DNA from: Saccharothrix luteola
Lineage (GTDB): Bacteria > Actinomycetota > Actinomycetes > Mycobacteriales > Pseudonocardiaceae
DNA length: 40,992 nt
Direction: 5' to 3'
Assembly: GCF_020859565.1 (NCBI RefSeq)
Contig: NZ_JAJHUO010000030.1
Location: forward strand, 106,490-147,481
Shown here: positions 32,826 to 40,819 of the stretch, piece by piece
How positions within the stretch are numbered: position 1 is the stretch's first letter
How the letters are laid out: every line of letters begins with the position of its first letter
Translations under genes and position numbers: made by a program
The notes under the pieces: generated by a model
Database searches by the model: none
Told to the model about the DNA's origin: nothing
What the model saw: the letters and a program-made list of their open reading frames with translations, nothing else

Positions 32826-33191
32826 ATGACGACCCTCGGCCTCGTGACCGCCCTGGCCCTCACCACCGGAGCCCTGGCATCGAGCGGCACGGCGGTGGCG
32901 CGGCAGCCCGACCCCACCTGCGACCGCGGCGAGTTCTGCGTGTGGTCGGGCGTCCAGTACACCGGCGACGCCCACCGGCTCGACCTGGAGTCCGCGAACC
33001 CGCGCGAGTGCATCCCGCTGCCCGACGGCTTCGTGGCGCGCTCGTTCGTGAACAACCTGACCAGGGACACCTCGGTCTACCAGCGGGTGACGTGCTCGAC
33101 CGAGGCCGAGTTCACCACCTACCCGGGCAAGGGCACCTACGTGCCGGACGCGCCTTTCGTGGTCAGGGCGATCCAGGTCTGGGAGCCGTAG
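32826..33191 (+). CDS. Secreted peptidase inhibitor family I36-like protein
   Basis: This 121-residue protein starts with a signal peptide (MTTLGLVTALALTTGALASS, cut probably after AVA), followed by a small beta-rich domain with Cys pairs: PTCDRGEFCVWSG, then NPRECIPLPDG and VTCSTEAEF. The CxxGxFCxW pattern with following FVNNLTRD is that of the I36 family, which includes a Streptomyces metalloproteinase inhibitor. It may protect the producer from its own secreted proteases, such as the subtilases here, but the I36 target class is metallopeptidases. Start ATG 32826; GTG 32817 is possible but closer to the GGAG ribosome site. Confidence 0.8.
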   Translation: MTTLGLVTALALTTGALASSGTAVARQPDPTCDRGEFCVWSGVQYTGDAHRLDLESANPRECIPLPDGFVARSFVNNLTRDTSVYQRVTCSTEAEFTTYPGKGTYVPDAPFVVRAIQVWEP

Positions 33192-33210
33192 AGCAACCCG
33201 CAAAGCCGAT

Positions 33211-33250
33211 TACTTTCCGAACCTGGTTGACTACCCGCTGCAAGGATGTC
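33211..33250 (+). promoter_or_regulatory. Conserved upstream element of the solitary four-TM gene
   Basis: TACTTT at 33211-33216 fits a -10 box, and the following CCGAA..TG.TTGACTAC....GCA.GG matches the leader at 27715-27755. In contrast to the other loci the start codon is another 60 bases downstream. Confidence 0.4.
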
Positions 33251-33309
33251 GGGACCGGTGGCACACGCGCACACCGGCACGAGGTCGTTCCGACCGGATT
33301 GGCAGAACC

Positions 33310-33837
33310 GTGAGCTACCCGCCGCCGCCCCTACCACCTCGGTACCTGTGGATCCCGGCGCCGCACGCGCACCTGATCCGCACGAGGTGCCGACGGGTCG
33401 CCCTGCTGCTGATCACGGCCTGCCTCGTGCTGATCCCGCTGCTCGCCCTGCTCAGCGGTCAACTGCCCCCCGTGTACCCGGCGCTCGGCGTCTTCAGCTG
33501 GTCGCTCGTGGGCAGCAGCATGGTCATGGTGGTCCTGGCGGGCGTCTTCCTCTTCGCCGCCCGACGCCACGTGTCGGCCGAGCACCTCGACCTCCACAAG
33601 GTCGGCGAGTTGCGCTCGGGGATCGTCGTGGCGTGGACGGCGTCGCTCTTCATGACCATGTTCGCCTTCGGCGGCCTGTCGCTCGGGCTGTCCACGGCAC
33701 CGCTCAACAGGGACGCCCGCTCCATCTCCTGGCCTGGCGTGTGGACGCTCATGCTCCTGCTGGCCATGCCGTTCGTGCTCGCCACCATCGCCCTGATCAC
33801 GGGCCGACGGCTGCTCGGACCGCCCGCGCGCCGCTGA
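33310..33837 (+). CDS. Four-TM protein, copy 3 (solitary)
   Basis: This 175-residue paralogue of the proteins at 24375 and 28167 stands alone, with no YbaB, EspC or WXG gene nearby. It shows the full plan: SYPPPPLPPRYLWIPAPHAH, basic patch with Cys, four hydrophobic segments near residues 30-50, 60-84, 104-126 and 142-164, the loop FAARRHVSAEHLDLHK and the tail TGRRLLGPPARR. The loop LPPVYPALGV is nearly identical to that of copy 2. GTG 33310 follows a gap that retains the cassette-type promoter element. It is convergent with rsbP, with three bases between the stops. Confidence 0.8.
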   Translation: MSYPPPPLPPRYLWIPAPHAHLIRTRCRRVALLLITACLVLIPLLALLSGQLPPVYPALGVFSWSLVGSSMVMVVLAGVFLFAARRHVSAEHLDLHKVGELRSGIVVAWTASLFMTMFAFGGLSLGLSTAPLNRDARSISWPGVWTLMLLLAMPFVLATIALITGRRLLGPPARR

Positions 33838-33840
33838 GGG

Positions 33841-35016
33841 CTAGTGGGTCGGGACGCCGATCGCGAGCACCGCGGTGTCGTCCTCGACGCCGTCGCCGAG
33901 CCGGTCGAGCAGGCCGACGAGCGCGTCCACGGCGCCCGTCGCGGAAACCGGCGGCAGGGTGGCCGCGAACGCCAGCAGCTCCTCTTCGCCGTACCGGGTG
34001 TCCGGGCCGGTCCTCGCCTCGATCAGCCCGTCGGTGTACAGCACGAACGTGTCGCCGGCGGTCAGGTGGACGGTCGTGGTGACGACCCGCGCGTCCGGCA
34101 GGATCCCGATCAGCTGACCACCGGGCATCTCGACGTACTCGACCGTGCCGTCGGCCCGCAGCAGCAGGCCGGGCGGGTGGCCGCCGGCCGCGAGGGTGAG
34201 CGCGCAGCGATCCTCCTCGACGGTCAGCACGCCGAATGTCACCGTGCAGAACCCCGTGCCCACCTCCTGGTTCAGCACGGCGTTGAGGTTGGTCAGCACG
34301 GCGACCGGGTCCGGGTCGTACACGGCCGCCGAACGCAGCGTGTAGCGGGTCAGGGACGTCACCACCGCCGCGTTCGCGCCCTTCCCGCACACGTCACCGA
34401 GGAACACCGCCCACCGGCCGTCCGCCAGCGGGAACAGGTCGTAGAAGTCGCCGCCCACCTCGAACGGCGACGCGTGGTGGTAGTGCGTCGCCGTCTCCAC
34501 CCACGGCACGGCGGGCAGCACCGGCGGCAGCAGGGTGCGCTGGAGGGTCGTCGCGAGCCGCCGGATCTCGTCGCGCTCCCGCTCCGCCTCCTGCCGGGCG
34601 CGCAGCAGCTCCTGCTCGTACGCACGGCGGTCGCTCGCGTCGAACACCGTGGTGCGGATCAGCAACGGCTCGCCGTCACCGCTCGTCTTCACGGTGGAGT
34701 TCACCAGCACGGGCAGCCGGGTCCCGTCGGCCGCGACCATCTCCAGCGCCACGCCGCCGACCTCGCCCTGCATCCGCAGCAACGGCGCGAAGTGCGTCTC
34801 GTGGTACAGCTTGCCGCCGACGCTGAGCAGGTCCGCGAACCGCAGCCGACCCACCAGCTGCTCGCGCTCGTACCCCAGCCACCGCAGCAGCGTCCCGTTC
34901 ACCTTCGCGATCTGCCCGTCCAGCATGGTCGACAGGTAGCCGCAGGGCGCGTTCTCGTAGAGGTCCTCGGCGCTGTCCTCCAACAACGCCGAGAACGCCT
35001 CGCGGTCGCCGGTCAC
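33841..35016 (-). CDS. rsbP: RsbP-like PAS-SpoIIE phosphatase
   Basis: This 391-residue PP2C-type serine phosphatase is predicted to dephosphorylate an anti-anti-sigma factor and so activate a stress sigma factor. Residues about 12-130 form a PAS sensor (ENAPCGYLSTMLDGQIAKVN, GYEREQLVGRLRFADLL), 131-160 a coiled coil of Arg and Glu, and 180-391 the phosphatase with its metal aspartates in EVGGDFYDLF, FLGDVCGKG and EDDTAVLAIG. The GTG at 35016 overlaps the stop of the hydrolase gene. In Bacillus subtilis the pair RsbQ-RsbP senses energy stress in just this order, and the hydrolase here keeps that protein's active-site numbering. The sigma and antisigma partners are outside the window. Confidence 0.88.
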   Translation of the reverse strand: MTGDREAFSALLEDSAEDLYENAPCGYLSTMLDGQIAKVNGTLLRWLGYEREQLVGRLRFADLLSVGGKLYHETHFAPLLRMQGEVGGVALEMVAADGTRLPVLVNSTVKTSGDGEPLLIRTTVFDASDRRAYEQELLRARQEAERERDEIRRLATTLQRTLLPPVLPAVPWVETATHYHHASPFEVGGDFYDLFPLADGRWAVFLGDVCGKGANAAVVTSLTRYTLRSAAVYDPDPVAVLTNLNAVLNQEVGTGFCTVTFGVLTVEEDRCALTLAAGGHPPGLLLRADGTVEYVEMPGGQLIGILPDARVVTTTVHLTAGDTFVLYTDGLIEARTGPDTRYGEEELLAFAATLPPVSATGAVDALVGLLDRLGDGVEDDTAVLAIGVPTH

Positions 35017-35819
35017 GCGCTGTCCGCCACGAACCCGGCGATCGCCGCCGCGGTGGCCTCGGGTGCGCTGAGCTGCGGGCAGTGGCCCGTGGCGGGGAGC
35101 GTGACGAGCCTGCTGCCGGGGATCCGCGCGTGGACGTACGCGCCCACCTCGGGCGGCGCGATGACGTCCTGCTCGCACTCCAGCACCAGCGTCGGCACGG
35201 TCACCTGGTCCAGGTCCGCCCGGTTGTCGGACAGGAACGTCGTGCGGGCGAACACCCGCGCGACCTCGGGATCCGTGCGGCAGAAGCTGTTGGTCAGCTC
35301 CGCGGCCAGCTCCGGCCGGTCGTCGTTGCCCATGATCACCGGGGCCATCGACGCCGACCAGCCCAGGTAGTTGCTGTCCAGCGAGTCGAGCAGCTCGCCG
35401 ATGTCGGCGGCGCTGAACCCGCCCCGGTAGTCGACGTCGTCGATGTACCGCGGCGACGGCGTGACCAGCACGAGCTTGGCGAACGTCGCGGGCTCCGCGG
35501 CCACGGCCAGCACCCCGACCATCGCCGACACCGAGTGGCCGACGAACACCACGTCGCGCAGGTCGAGGTCGTGACAGATGTCCAGCACGTCCCGCGTGTA
35601 CCCGTCGAGCGTCGAATAACGCCGCGCGTCCCACGCGGACAGGTCGGACCGGCCCGCGCCGACGTGGTCGAACAGCACTACGCGGCACGTGGCGGCGAGC
35701 GCGGGCGCCACCAGCCGCCACATGGTCTGGTCGCACCCGAAGCCGTGCGCGAGCATGACGACGGGACCGCGGGCGTTGCCGGTCACGACCACGTTGTTCC
35801 TGCGCCGCGCATCCACCAC
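35013..35819 (-). CDS. rsbQ: RsbQ-like alpha/beta hydrolase
   Basis: This 268-residue alpha/beta hydrolase matches the RsbQ/KAI2-type family, which binds a small hydrophobic ligand and activates its partner phosphatase. The triad is Ser96 (VGHSVSAM), Asp218 (CEQDVIAPP) and His246 (ATGHCPQLS), the same spacing as in B. subtilis RsbQ (S96, D219, H247). Further matches are HGFGCDQTMW, FDHVGAGRSDL, YSTLDGYTRDVLD and CRTDPEVARVFA. The GTG at 35819 has AAGGA four bases upstream; the next GTG at 35816 would have a better spacing. It is co-translated with the PAS phosphatase. The ligand is unknown. Confidence 0.9.
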   Translation of the reverse strand: MVDARRRNNVVVTGNARGPVVMLAHGFGCDQTMWRLVAPALAATCRVVLFDHVGAGRSDLSAWDARRYSTLDGYTRDVLDICHDLDLRDVVFVGHSVSAMVGVLAVAAEPATFAKLVLVTPSPRYIDDVDYRGGFSAADIGELLDSLDSNYLGWSASMAPVIMGNDDRPELAAELTNSFCRTDPEVARVFARTTFLSDNRADLDQVTVPTLVLECEQDVIAPPEVGAYVHARIPGSRLVTLPATGHCPQLSAPEATAAAIAGFVADSA

Positions 35820-35922
35820 GTCATCCTTCCACTTCCCGGGCGTGGAACCCCGTTCCGCGCGACGGCGTCACACCTGACGTCGATCGTCGGCGGAAAGCAG
35901 CGGAACAGGGGAAGCCCGAGCC

Positions 35923-36489
35923 ATGCGTCGATCCCTCGCCGGTGTTCTGGTGGCAGTCGCGCTCACGACGGCGTGCGGTTCCGCGACGCCGGCGGAGCCC
36001 GCCTCGCCGGAGCCCGCACCCACGTCACAGTCCAGCCCTTCTCCCACGTCACCGGTGACGCGGCCCCGGGAGGTCAGGCTGGAGGCCGAGCAGCCGTGCC
36101 TGCTCCTGACCGACGCGCAACGCGCCGAGCTGCTCGTCGAGGGTGAGGGCAAGCCCCTGCCCATCAAGACATACGAGACGACGGGCTGCAACTGGACCTC
36201 GGCCAACGCGAGCTACACCCTGGTCCCGGTGACCGCGGAGGGCATCGAGGCGTGGACCGGCAACGAGCGGGCGGCCCGGTCGGAGGTCACCGACCCGGTT
36301 CGCGGCTTCCCGGCGGTCACCGTCACCATCCCGTCGGACACCGCCTCGTGTGACGTCATGGTGGACACGGCGGCAGGGCAGTACCTGGTCGCGTCGTTCA
36401 CGGCGAAGCGCGGTTCACCGGATCTCGCGAAGCCGTGCGACGGGGCCCGGCGGCTGGCCGAGGCGGTCATGCTGAACCTGGTGGGCTGA
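35923..36489 (+). CDS. DUF3558 lipoprotein
   Basis: This 188-residue protein has a lipoprotein signal peptide with the lipobox LTTAC at residues 14-18, so Cys18 would be lipidated after export. A Ser/Pro/Thr-rich spacer follows, then a globular part with CLLLTDAQRAELL, GCNWTSANASYTL and a disulfide-like pair CDVMVDTAAG and KPCDGARRLAEAV, which fits DUF3558 of actinobacterial lipoproteins of unknown role. The ATG at 35923 has GGGGAAG 8 bases upstream. It is divergent from rsbQ by 103 bases. Confidence 0.85.
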   Translation: MRRSLAGVLVAVALTTACGSATPAEPASPEPAPTSQSSPSPTSPVTRPREVRLEAEQPCLLLTDAQRAELLVEGEGKPLPIKTYETTGCNWTSANASYTLVPVTAEGIEAWTGNERAARSEVTDPVRGFPAVTVTIPSDTASCDVMVDTAAGQYLVASFTAKRGSPDLAKPCDGARRLAEAVMLNLVG

Positions 36490-36582
36490 ACGGCGCGCCG
36501 GTGTCGTCGGCGCTCAGGGTCGCGGGCGGTCCTGGCCGGCGGTGGGGTCGGATTGTCGGTGGTCGGCGCTACCGTGCCGGAT

Positions 36583-37218
36583 ATGAGGATGTCGAACGCC
36601 ACCGAGCTGACCGCCGAGCACCACGCCCAGCTGGCGGAGCTCGGCCTGCGCACCGACCACCTGGACGAGGCGATCTGGGCCGGGGTCGACGCCCGGGCCT
36701 CCGCGCCCCCGCTCGGGCCGACCAACGGCGCCGGCCTGCTCGACTGGATCCACCGGGTCGGCAGACTCCGCGAGGTCCTCGTGGCGGAGGGCTGGACGCG
36801 GGTCGACAAGTGGAACGCGGGCCTCGTCCAGCACCCCACCAAGCCGGTCGTGCTCGGCACGCTCCAGGGCAACCGCCACACCGGCACGCCCGGTGCGCCC
36901 CTGCGCAGCGACTACGCCAAGGGCCCGGCGATCGCCGCCATGATGCGCGGCAACGACAGCGACCAGTTCACCCTCTTCGACTCGCTGCACACGCACGAGT
37001 GGAAGCTGTGGTTCCTGGTCACCTACCCCCAGCAGGAAGGCGAACGGCTGGTCGTGCTGCGCGAGGTGGCGCAGCCCGAACCCACGCCGCAGGGCCAGGT
37101 CGTCGACCGGTGGGCGCGCCGGATCACGTTGCCGCCCTTGGTCTTCGGCCCCCTGCCCACCCCGCGCGACCCGCACGGCCCGGACGAGGTGGACGTCACC
37201 GTCACGCCGCGCCGCTAG
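36583..37218 (+). CDS. Hypothetical protein upstream of the XRE/ImmA-like gene
   Basis: This 211-residue protein is unrecognised. It has an N-terminal helical region (LTAEHHAQLAELGLRTDHLDEA) and a mixed second half with aromatic-rich QFTLFDSLHTHEWKLWFLVTY. ATG 36583 is preferred because TACCGT at 36570-36575 ends seven bases upstream and no ribosome site precedes it, as for a leaderless mRNA; ATG 36589 is a possible internal start. The following XRE/ImmA-type gene starts 23 bases after its stop, so they are likely one unit, and a toxin/antitoxin-like or defence pair can be imagined but is not shown. Confidence 0.6.
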   Translation: MRMSNATELTAEHHAQLAELGLRTDHLDEAIWAGVDARASAPPLGPTNGAGLLDWIHRVGRLREVLVAEGWTRVDKWNAGLVQHPTKPVVLGTLQGNRHTGTPGAPLRSDYAKGPAIAAMMRGNDSDQFTLFDSLHTHEWKLWFLVTYPQQEGERLVVLREVAQPEPTPQGQVVDRWARRITLPPLVFGPLPTPRDPHGPDEVDVTVTPRR

Positions 37219-37241
37219 GCGGGTGCGAGAATGGCGCGATC

Positions 37242-38261
37242 ATGCTCACGCCCTCCCGCCTCGTCCTCGCCCGGACCCGCCGCGGCCTCACCGCGGTGGA
37301 ACTGGCGCGCAAGGCGGGCACGAGCCCGGCGAGCATCGGCGACTACGAGCACGGCCGCCGCCAACCACGACCCGCCACCACCGCCAGGCTCACCGAGGCC
37401 CTCGGCTTCCCGCCGGGCTTCCTCGAAGCCGACGACGTGCCGGAGATCGAGGTGGCGTTCACCAGGCCGGCCGCCAAGCGGCAACGGGACGCCGCGATCG
37501 GCGCCGCCCGCCTGGCCATCGGCTTCGACGGCTGGCTGACGCGCGCGTTCACGTTCCCCGAGCCGGACGTGCCGACGTGGGAGCACCCCGACCCGGAGAC
37601 GGCCGCCGAGGTGCTGCGCGCCCGCTGGGGCATCCCGCACCGGCCCGCGCCCAACATGGTGCACCTGCTGGAAGCGCACGGCGTCCGGGTCTTCTCCCTG
37701 CCGCCGGACTGCGCGGGCGTCGGTCCGTTCTCGTGCCGCCACGCCGGCACCCCGTACGTCTTCCTGGACCCGGCGGTCGCGCCAGGCCAGGCGCGCCTGG
37801 ACGCGGCGCGCGAGCTCGGGCGGCTGACCGGGGCGGCGGACGCGCAAACGTTCGCCACCGCGTTCCTGCTGCCCCGCGCCGGTGTGCTGGCCGCCGTGAC
37901 CCGAGGCCCGCTGACCGAGCACGTCGTCGCGCACAGCGCCGGCTGGCACGTCGACCCGGAGACCATGGCGCACCGCTTGCGCGACCTCGGCCTGCTGACG
38001 CGACCCCAGCACGCGACCGTGTGCGCACAGCTGGCCCGCCGCACGGTCGGGATGACCCACCGCGAGACGTCCCAGCTGCTCGCCAAGGTCTTCCGCGCCC
38101 TGCGCGCCCAGGGCACCACCCCGCACGGCGTCGCCCGCGAGCTCCTGCTGGACGTCGAGGAGCTGAACGGGCTGGTGTTCGGCCTCGTGCTCACCGCCCT
38201 GCCGGGTCGAGGCGACCCCGGCCGCGCGACCAGGCCGAACCTCACCCTCGTCAGGGAGTGA
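37242..38261 (+). CDS. XRE regulator with degenerate ImmA/IrrE-type peptidase
   Basis: This 339-residue protein begins with an XRE helix-turn-helix (RLVLARTRRGLTAVELARKA, then SPASIGDYEHGRRQPRPATT) and continues into the fold of ImmA/IrrE-type peptidases. There the usual zinc motif HExxH, normally within DLAHELGHL, reads RELGR in RLDAARELGRLTG (residues 185-197): both zinc histidines are missing, although Glu remains. The downstream FATAFLLP segment matches the family. So it likely cannot cut its target and acts as a regulator, or the zinc site is built differently. ATG 37242 may lie on a leaderless mRNA. Its 3' end overlaps the convergent NmrA-like gene by 11 bases. Confidence 0.8.
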   Translation: MLTPSRLVLARTRRGLTAVELARKAGTSPASIGDYEHGRRQPRPATTARLTEALGFPPGFLEADDVPEIEVAFTRPAAKRQRDAAIGAARLAIGFDGWLTRAFTFPEPDVPTWEHPDPETAAEVLRARWGIPHRPAPNMVHLLEAHGVRVFSLPPDCAGVGPFSCRHAGTPYVFLDPAVAPGQARLDAARELGRLTGAADAQTFATAFLLPRAGVLAAVTRGPLTEHVVAHSAGWHVDPETMAHRLRDLGLLTRPQHATVCAQLARRTVGMTHRETSQLLAKVFRALRAQGTTPHGVARELLLDVEELNGLVFGLVLTALPGRGDPGRATRPNLTLVRE

Positions 38262-39066
38262 CCCAGCTCCCGGCCGCCTCCTTCACGTAGTCGCCGAACA
38301 GCCGCCCGTCGTGCCCGAGCACGGACGGCACACCGTCGGACAACGCGGCGTCGTGGCCGTCGCGGATCGCGGTCAACGACATCGACAACACCTCCGCGTA
38401 CGCGCTCTCGATGCCGCCCTGCACCAACATGCCGGTGTAGTCGGCGGCGGGCACGTCCGTGATGCGGATCGAACGACCCGACACCTCACCGATCCGCGCC
38501 ACCACCTCGGCGAACGTCAACGCCTCCGGCCCGGACAGCTCGTAGGTGACGCCCGCGTGGCCGTCCTGCGTCAACGCCGCCACCGCCACGTCGGCGATGT
38601 CCTGCGCGTCGATGAACGGGTGGGCGCCGTTGCCGGCGCCGTTGCCGACGGGCAGCACGATCTCGCCGGCCAGGATCTCCGGCAGGAAGTAGTCCTCGCT
38701 GAAGTTGTGCGAGAACCACGTCGGCCGAAGGATCGTCCAGTCCACACCGGACTCCCGCACGGCGCGCTCGCGACCGTCGTCGGACGGGATGCCGCGGGCC
38801 GAGAGCAGGACGATCCGCCGCACACCGGCCGCCACGGCTTGCGGCACGAACTCCGCCAACTCGGCGTCGTCGAGGTTCATCGCGAGCGGCACGAGGTAGA
38901 CGGCGGTGGCGCCGTCGAGCGCACGCGCCCAGGTGGACGGGTCCGACCAGTCGAAGGGGATCTCCGTGCGGCGGGACACGGCGCGGTAGTCGACGCCGAG
39001 GGCGTCGAGGGAGGAAACGACACGGCGACCGGTCTTGCCGGTCGCGCCGAGCACCAGGATCGTCAT
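38251..39066 (-). CDS. NmrA-like NAD(P)H-binding reductase
   Basis: This 271-residue short-chain-reductase-like protein of the NmrA/atypical SDR group begins with a dinucleotide fold (MTILVLGATGKTGRRVVSSL) and continues with AVYLVPLAM, RIVLLSARGIP and DWTILRPTWFSHNF. The last holds the usual Asn rather than the SDR Tyr-x-x-x-Lys pair. The substrate may be NADPH as a redox signal or a quinone. The ATG at 39066 is preferred; the frame extends upstream to 39102 with no similarity. It is divergent from an AraC regulator by 80 bases, a common arrangement that suggests control by it. Confidence 0.88.
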   Translation of the reverse strand: MTILVLGATGKTGRRVVSSLDALGVDYRAVSRRTEIPFDWSDPSTWARALDGATAVYLVPLAMNLDDAELAEFVPQAVAAGVRRIVLLSARGIPSDDGRERAVRESGVDWTILRPTWFSHNFSEDYFLPEILAGEIVLPVGNGAGNGAHPFIDAQDIADVAVAALTQDGHAGVTYELSGPEALTFAEVVARIGEVSGRSIRITDVPAADYTGMLVQGGIESAYAEVLSMSLTAIRDGHDAALSDGVPSVLGHDGRLFGDYVKEAAGSWVTP

Positions 39067-39146
39067 GCCACAAGACAACCAAGATCGTGCTGGACGGAAC
39101 ATGGCTCACCGTCCCCGATGCATGTTCAATCGTCTACGTGGATGAC

Positions 39147-40058
39147 ATGGACGCGCTCACCGATCTCCTGCGCGGCTTGCGCGCGCGTAGTGCCGACGTG
39201 TGCCGCTCGTTCGCCTCACCGCCGTGGGCGCTGGCGTTCACGGAGACGCGGCCGTTCACGCTCGTCGCCGCCGTGCGCGGCGACACCTGGCTGCTCGCGG
39301 AGGACGGGACCCAGGTCCTGCTGCGACCGGGTTCGCTCGGCCTGATCCACGGACCGCAGCGGTTCGTCCTGGCCGACGACCCGTCCACACCACCGCAGCT
39401 CGAAGTCCGTGAGGTGGACTGCGAGCAGTGGCTCGTCGGCACCCGCACCTACGGCCTCGCCGGCGACGGTGACGCGCTCGTGATCACCGCCGCCTACTCG
39501 GTCGACGGTGGCGTGGCGGCGCGGCTGCTGAACGCCCTGCCGACCGCCTTCGTCGTGACGTGCGACGACGAGCACTGCCCCACGGTGGACGTGCTGGCCG
39601 CGGAGGTGGCGAAGGACCAGGCCGGGCAGGACATCGTGCTCGAACGACTGCTCGACCTCCTGCTCGTGTACGCGCTGCGCGAGTGGTTCGCCCGGCCTGA
39701 GGCGAACACTCCCGCGTGGTACCGGGCGTTGGGCGACGAGACCGTCGGCCCCGCCCTGCGCGCGATGCACGACGAGCCGCAGCGTGCGTGGACCGTCGCG
39801 GAACTGGCCGCGCGCGCAGGGGTGTCGCGGGCGGCGTTGGCGCGCCGGTTCACCGCACTGGTCGGTGTGCCGCCGCTGACCTACCTGACCCAGTGGCGCA
39901 TGGACGTCGCCGCGGACCTCTTGGGCGAGCCGGACGCCACGGTCGAGTCCGTGGCACGTGCGGTCGGCTACGGCGACGGGTTCGCGTTCAGCACGGCGTT
40001 CAAACGGGTACGCGGCGTGCGGCCCAGCGACCACCGTGTGGTAGCTCTGCGGGCATGA
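39147..40058 (+). CDS. AraC family transcriptional regulator
   Basis: This 303-residue AraC-type activator has an N-terminal cupin-like ligand region (EDGTQVLLRPGSLGLIHGPQ) and a C-terminal pair of helix-turn-helix motifs: WTVAELAARAGVSRAALARRF and ATVESVARAVGYGDGFAFSTAFKRV, the second split here only for length. The C-terminal PSDHRV marks the family end. ATG 39147 is chosen; GTG 39138 is in frame three codons upstream. The gene diverges from the NmrA-like reductase, which it likely activates, and its stop overlaps the start of the next gene. Confidence 0.92.
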   Translation: MDALTDLLRGLRARSADVCRSFASPPWALAFTETRPFTLVAAVRGDTWLLAEDGTQVLLRPGSLGLIHGPQRFVLADDPSTPPQLEVREVDCEQWLVGTRTYGLAGDGDALVITAAYSVDGGVAARLLNALPTAFVVTCDDEHCPTVDVLAAEVAKDQAGQDIVLERLLDLLLVYALREWFARPEANTPAWYRALGDETVGPALRAMHDEPQRAWTVAELAARAGVSRAALARRFTALVGVPPLTYLTQWRMDVAADLLGEPDATVESVARAVGYGDGFAFSTAFKRVRGVRPSDHRVVALRA

Positions 40059-40468
40059 ACTCTGCGGGTAACGACTCAGCGGGTACTGGTTCAGCGGGCA
40101 AGGACCTGGAAGACCTGCGGGACGCGCTGCGCCGGTTCGCCGCCGCGCGTGACTGGGACGAGTACCACACCCCGAAGAACCTGGTGATGGCGTTGTCCGG
40201 GGAGGTCGGTGAGCTGACGGACCTCTTTCAGTGGCTCACGCCCGAGCAGGCCGCGCACGCGATGGACGACCCCGAGTTGGCGTGGAACGTCCGTGACGAG
40301 CTGGCCGACGTCATGCACTACCTGGTGCGGTTGGCCGACAAGTTGGACGTCGACCTGGTCGAGGCCGCGTTCGCCAAGATCGAGCGCAACGAACGCCGCT
40401 TCCCGACCGGTGACCTGAAGCCCGTCGAAGTCCCGAAGCCGGGCGAGTTTCCGAAGCCGGGCGAGTGA
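40055..40468 (+). CDS. MazG-like nucleotide pyrophosphohydrolase
   Basis: This 137-residue protein belongs to the MazG/dCTPase all-alpha pyrophosphohydrolases, which clean the nucleotide pool by hydrolysing abnormal NTPs. The magnesium-binding motif EXXE(12-28)EXXD appears as LSGEVGELTDLFQW and DELADVMHYLVRLAD. The protein starts with a Ser/Ala/Gly repeat and ends with two copies of PKPGE (VPKPGEFPKPGE), both low-complexity and outside the domain. ATG 40055 overlaps the AraC stop. It is convergent with the small membrane gene, with seven bases between stops. Confidence 0.88.
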   Translation: MNSAGNDSAGTGSAGKDLEDLRDALRRFAAARDWDEYHTPKNLVMALSGEVGELTDLFQWLTPEQAAHAMDDPELAWNVRDELADVMHYLVRLADKLDVDLVEAAFAKIERNERRFPTGDLKPVEVPKPGEFPKPGE

Positions 40469-40475
40469 CGACGGA

Positions 40476-40658
40476 TTAGACGTAGGTCAACAACAACAAG
40501 ATCAAAGCGACGAGGACCACCAGGCCGAGAACGGTCGAAGCCCACATCGGTGTCTCCGACGACGACGGGCGGACACGGACGTGCCTGCCTCTTCGTCTCG
40601 TTTGTCTGCGCGCGCGCCATGGCACCGACGCCTCCCTCGTCCATCCATCGCTGCTCAT
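40476..40658 (-). CDS. Small single-TM membrane protein
   Basis: This 60-residue protein has a basic, Arg-rich N-terminal half (SSDGWTREASVPWRARRQTRRR) and one C-terminal membrane segment (WASTVLGLVVLVALILLLLTYV; here shortened by two residues) after which it stops. Start ATG 40658 is supported by TACCGT at 40666-40671 on the minus strand, ending seven bases upstream, the same leaderless pattern as at 36570-36583. Longer starts to 40703 are open. Function unknown. It may anchor in the membrane as a short regulatory or stress protein. Confidence 0.65.
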   Translation of the reverse strand: MSSDGWTREASVPWRARRQTRRRGRHVRVRPSSSETPMWASTVLGLVVLVALILLLLTYV

Positions 40659-40819
40659 GCCGGCTACGGTATGGACGATCGACCCTGGCAAACTGCACGT
40701 CACCCGGTCGCGCCAGGCGCGTCGCCCGAACAGCGGTCGAAGCCGCCGGAAAGTGACGGTTCGCCGTCGCGTGGAAAGGGGTCGCGGTCGCGTGGAAAAT
40801 CTGTGCCGAACGCCAAAAA

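Noticed and set aside
35014..35736. Upstream extension of the rsbP frame
   Set aside because: It overlaps rsbQ in a different frame and has shadow composition; the GTG at 35016 overlaps the rsbQ stop and begins the real protein.
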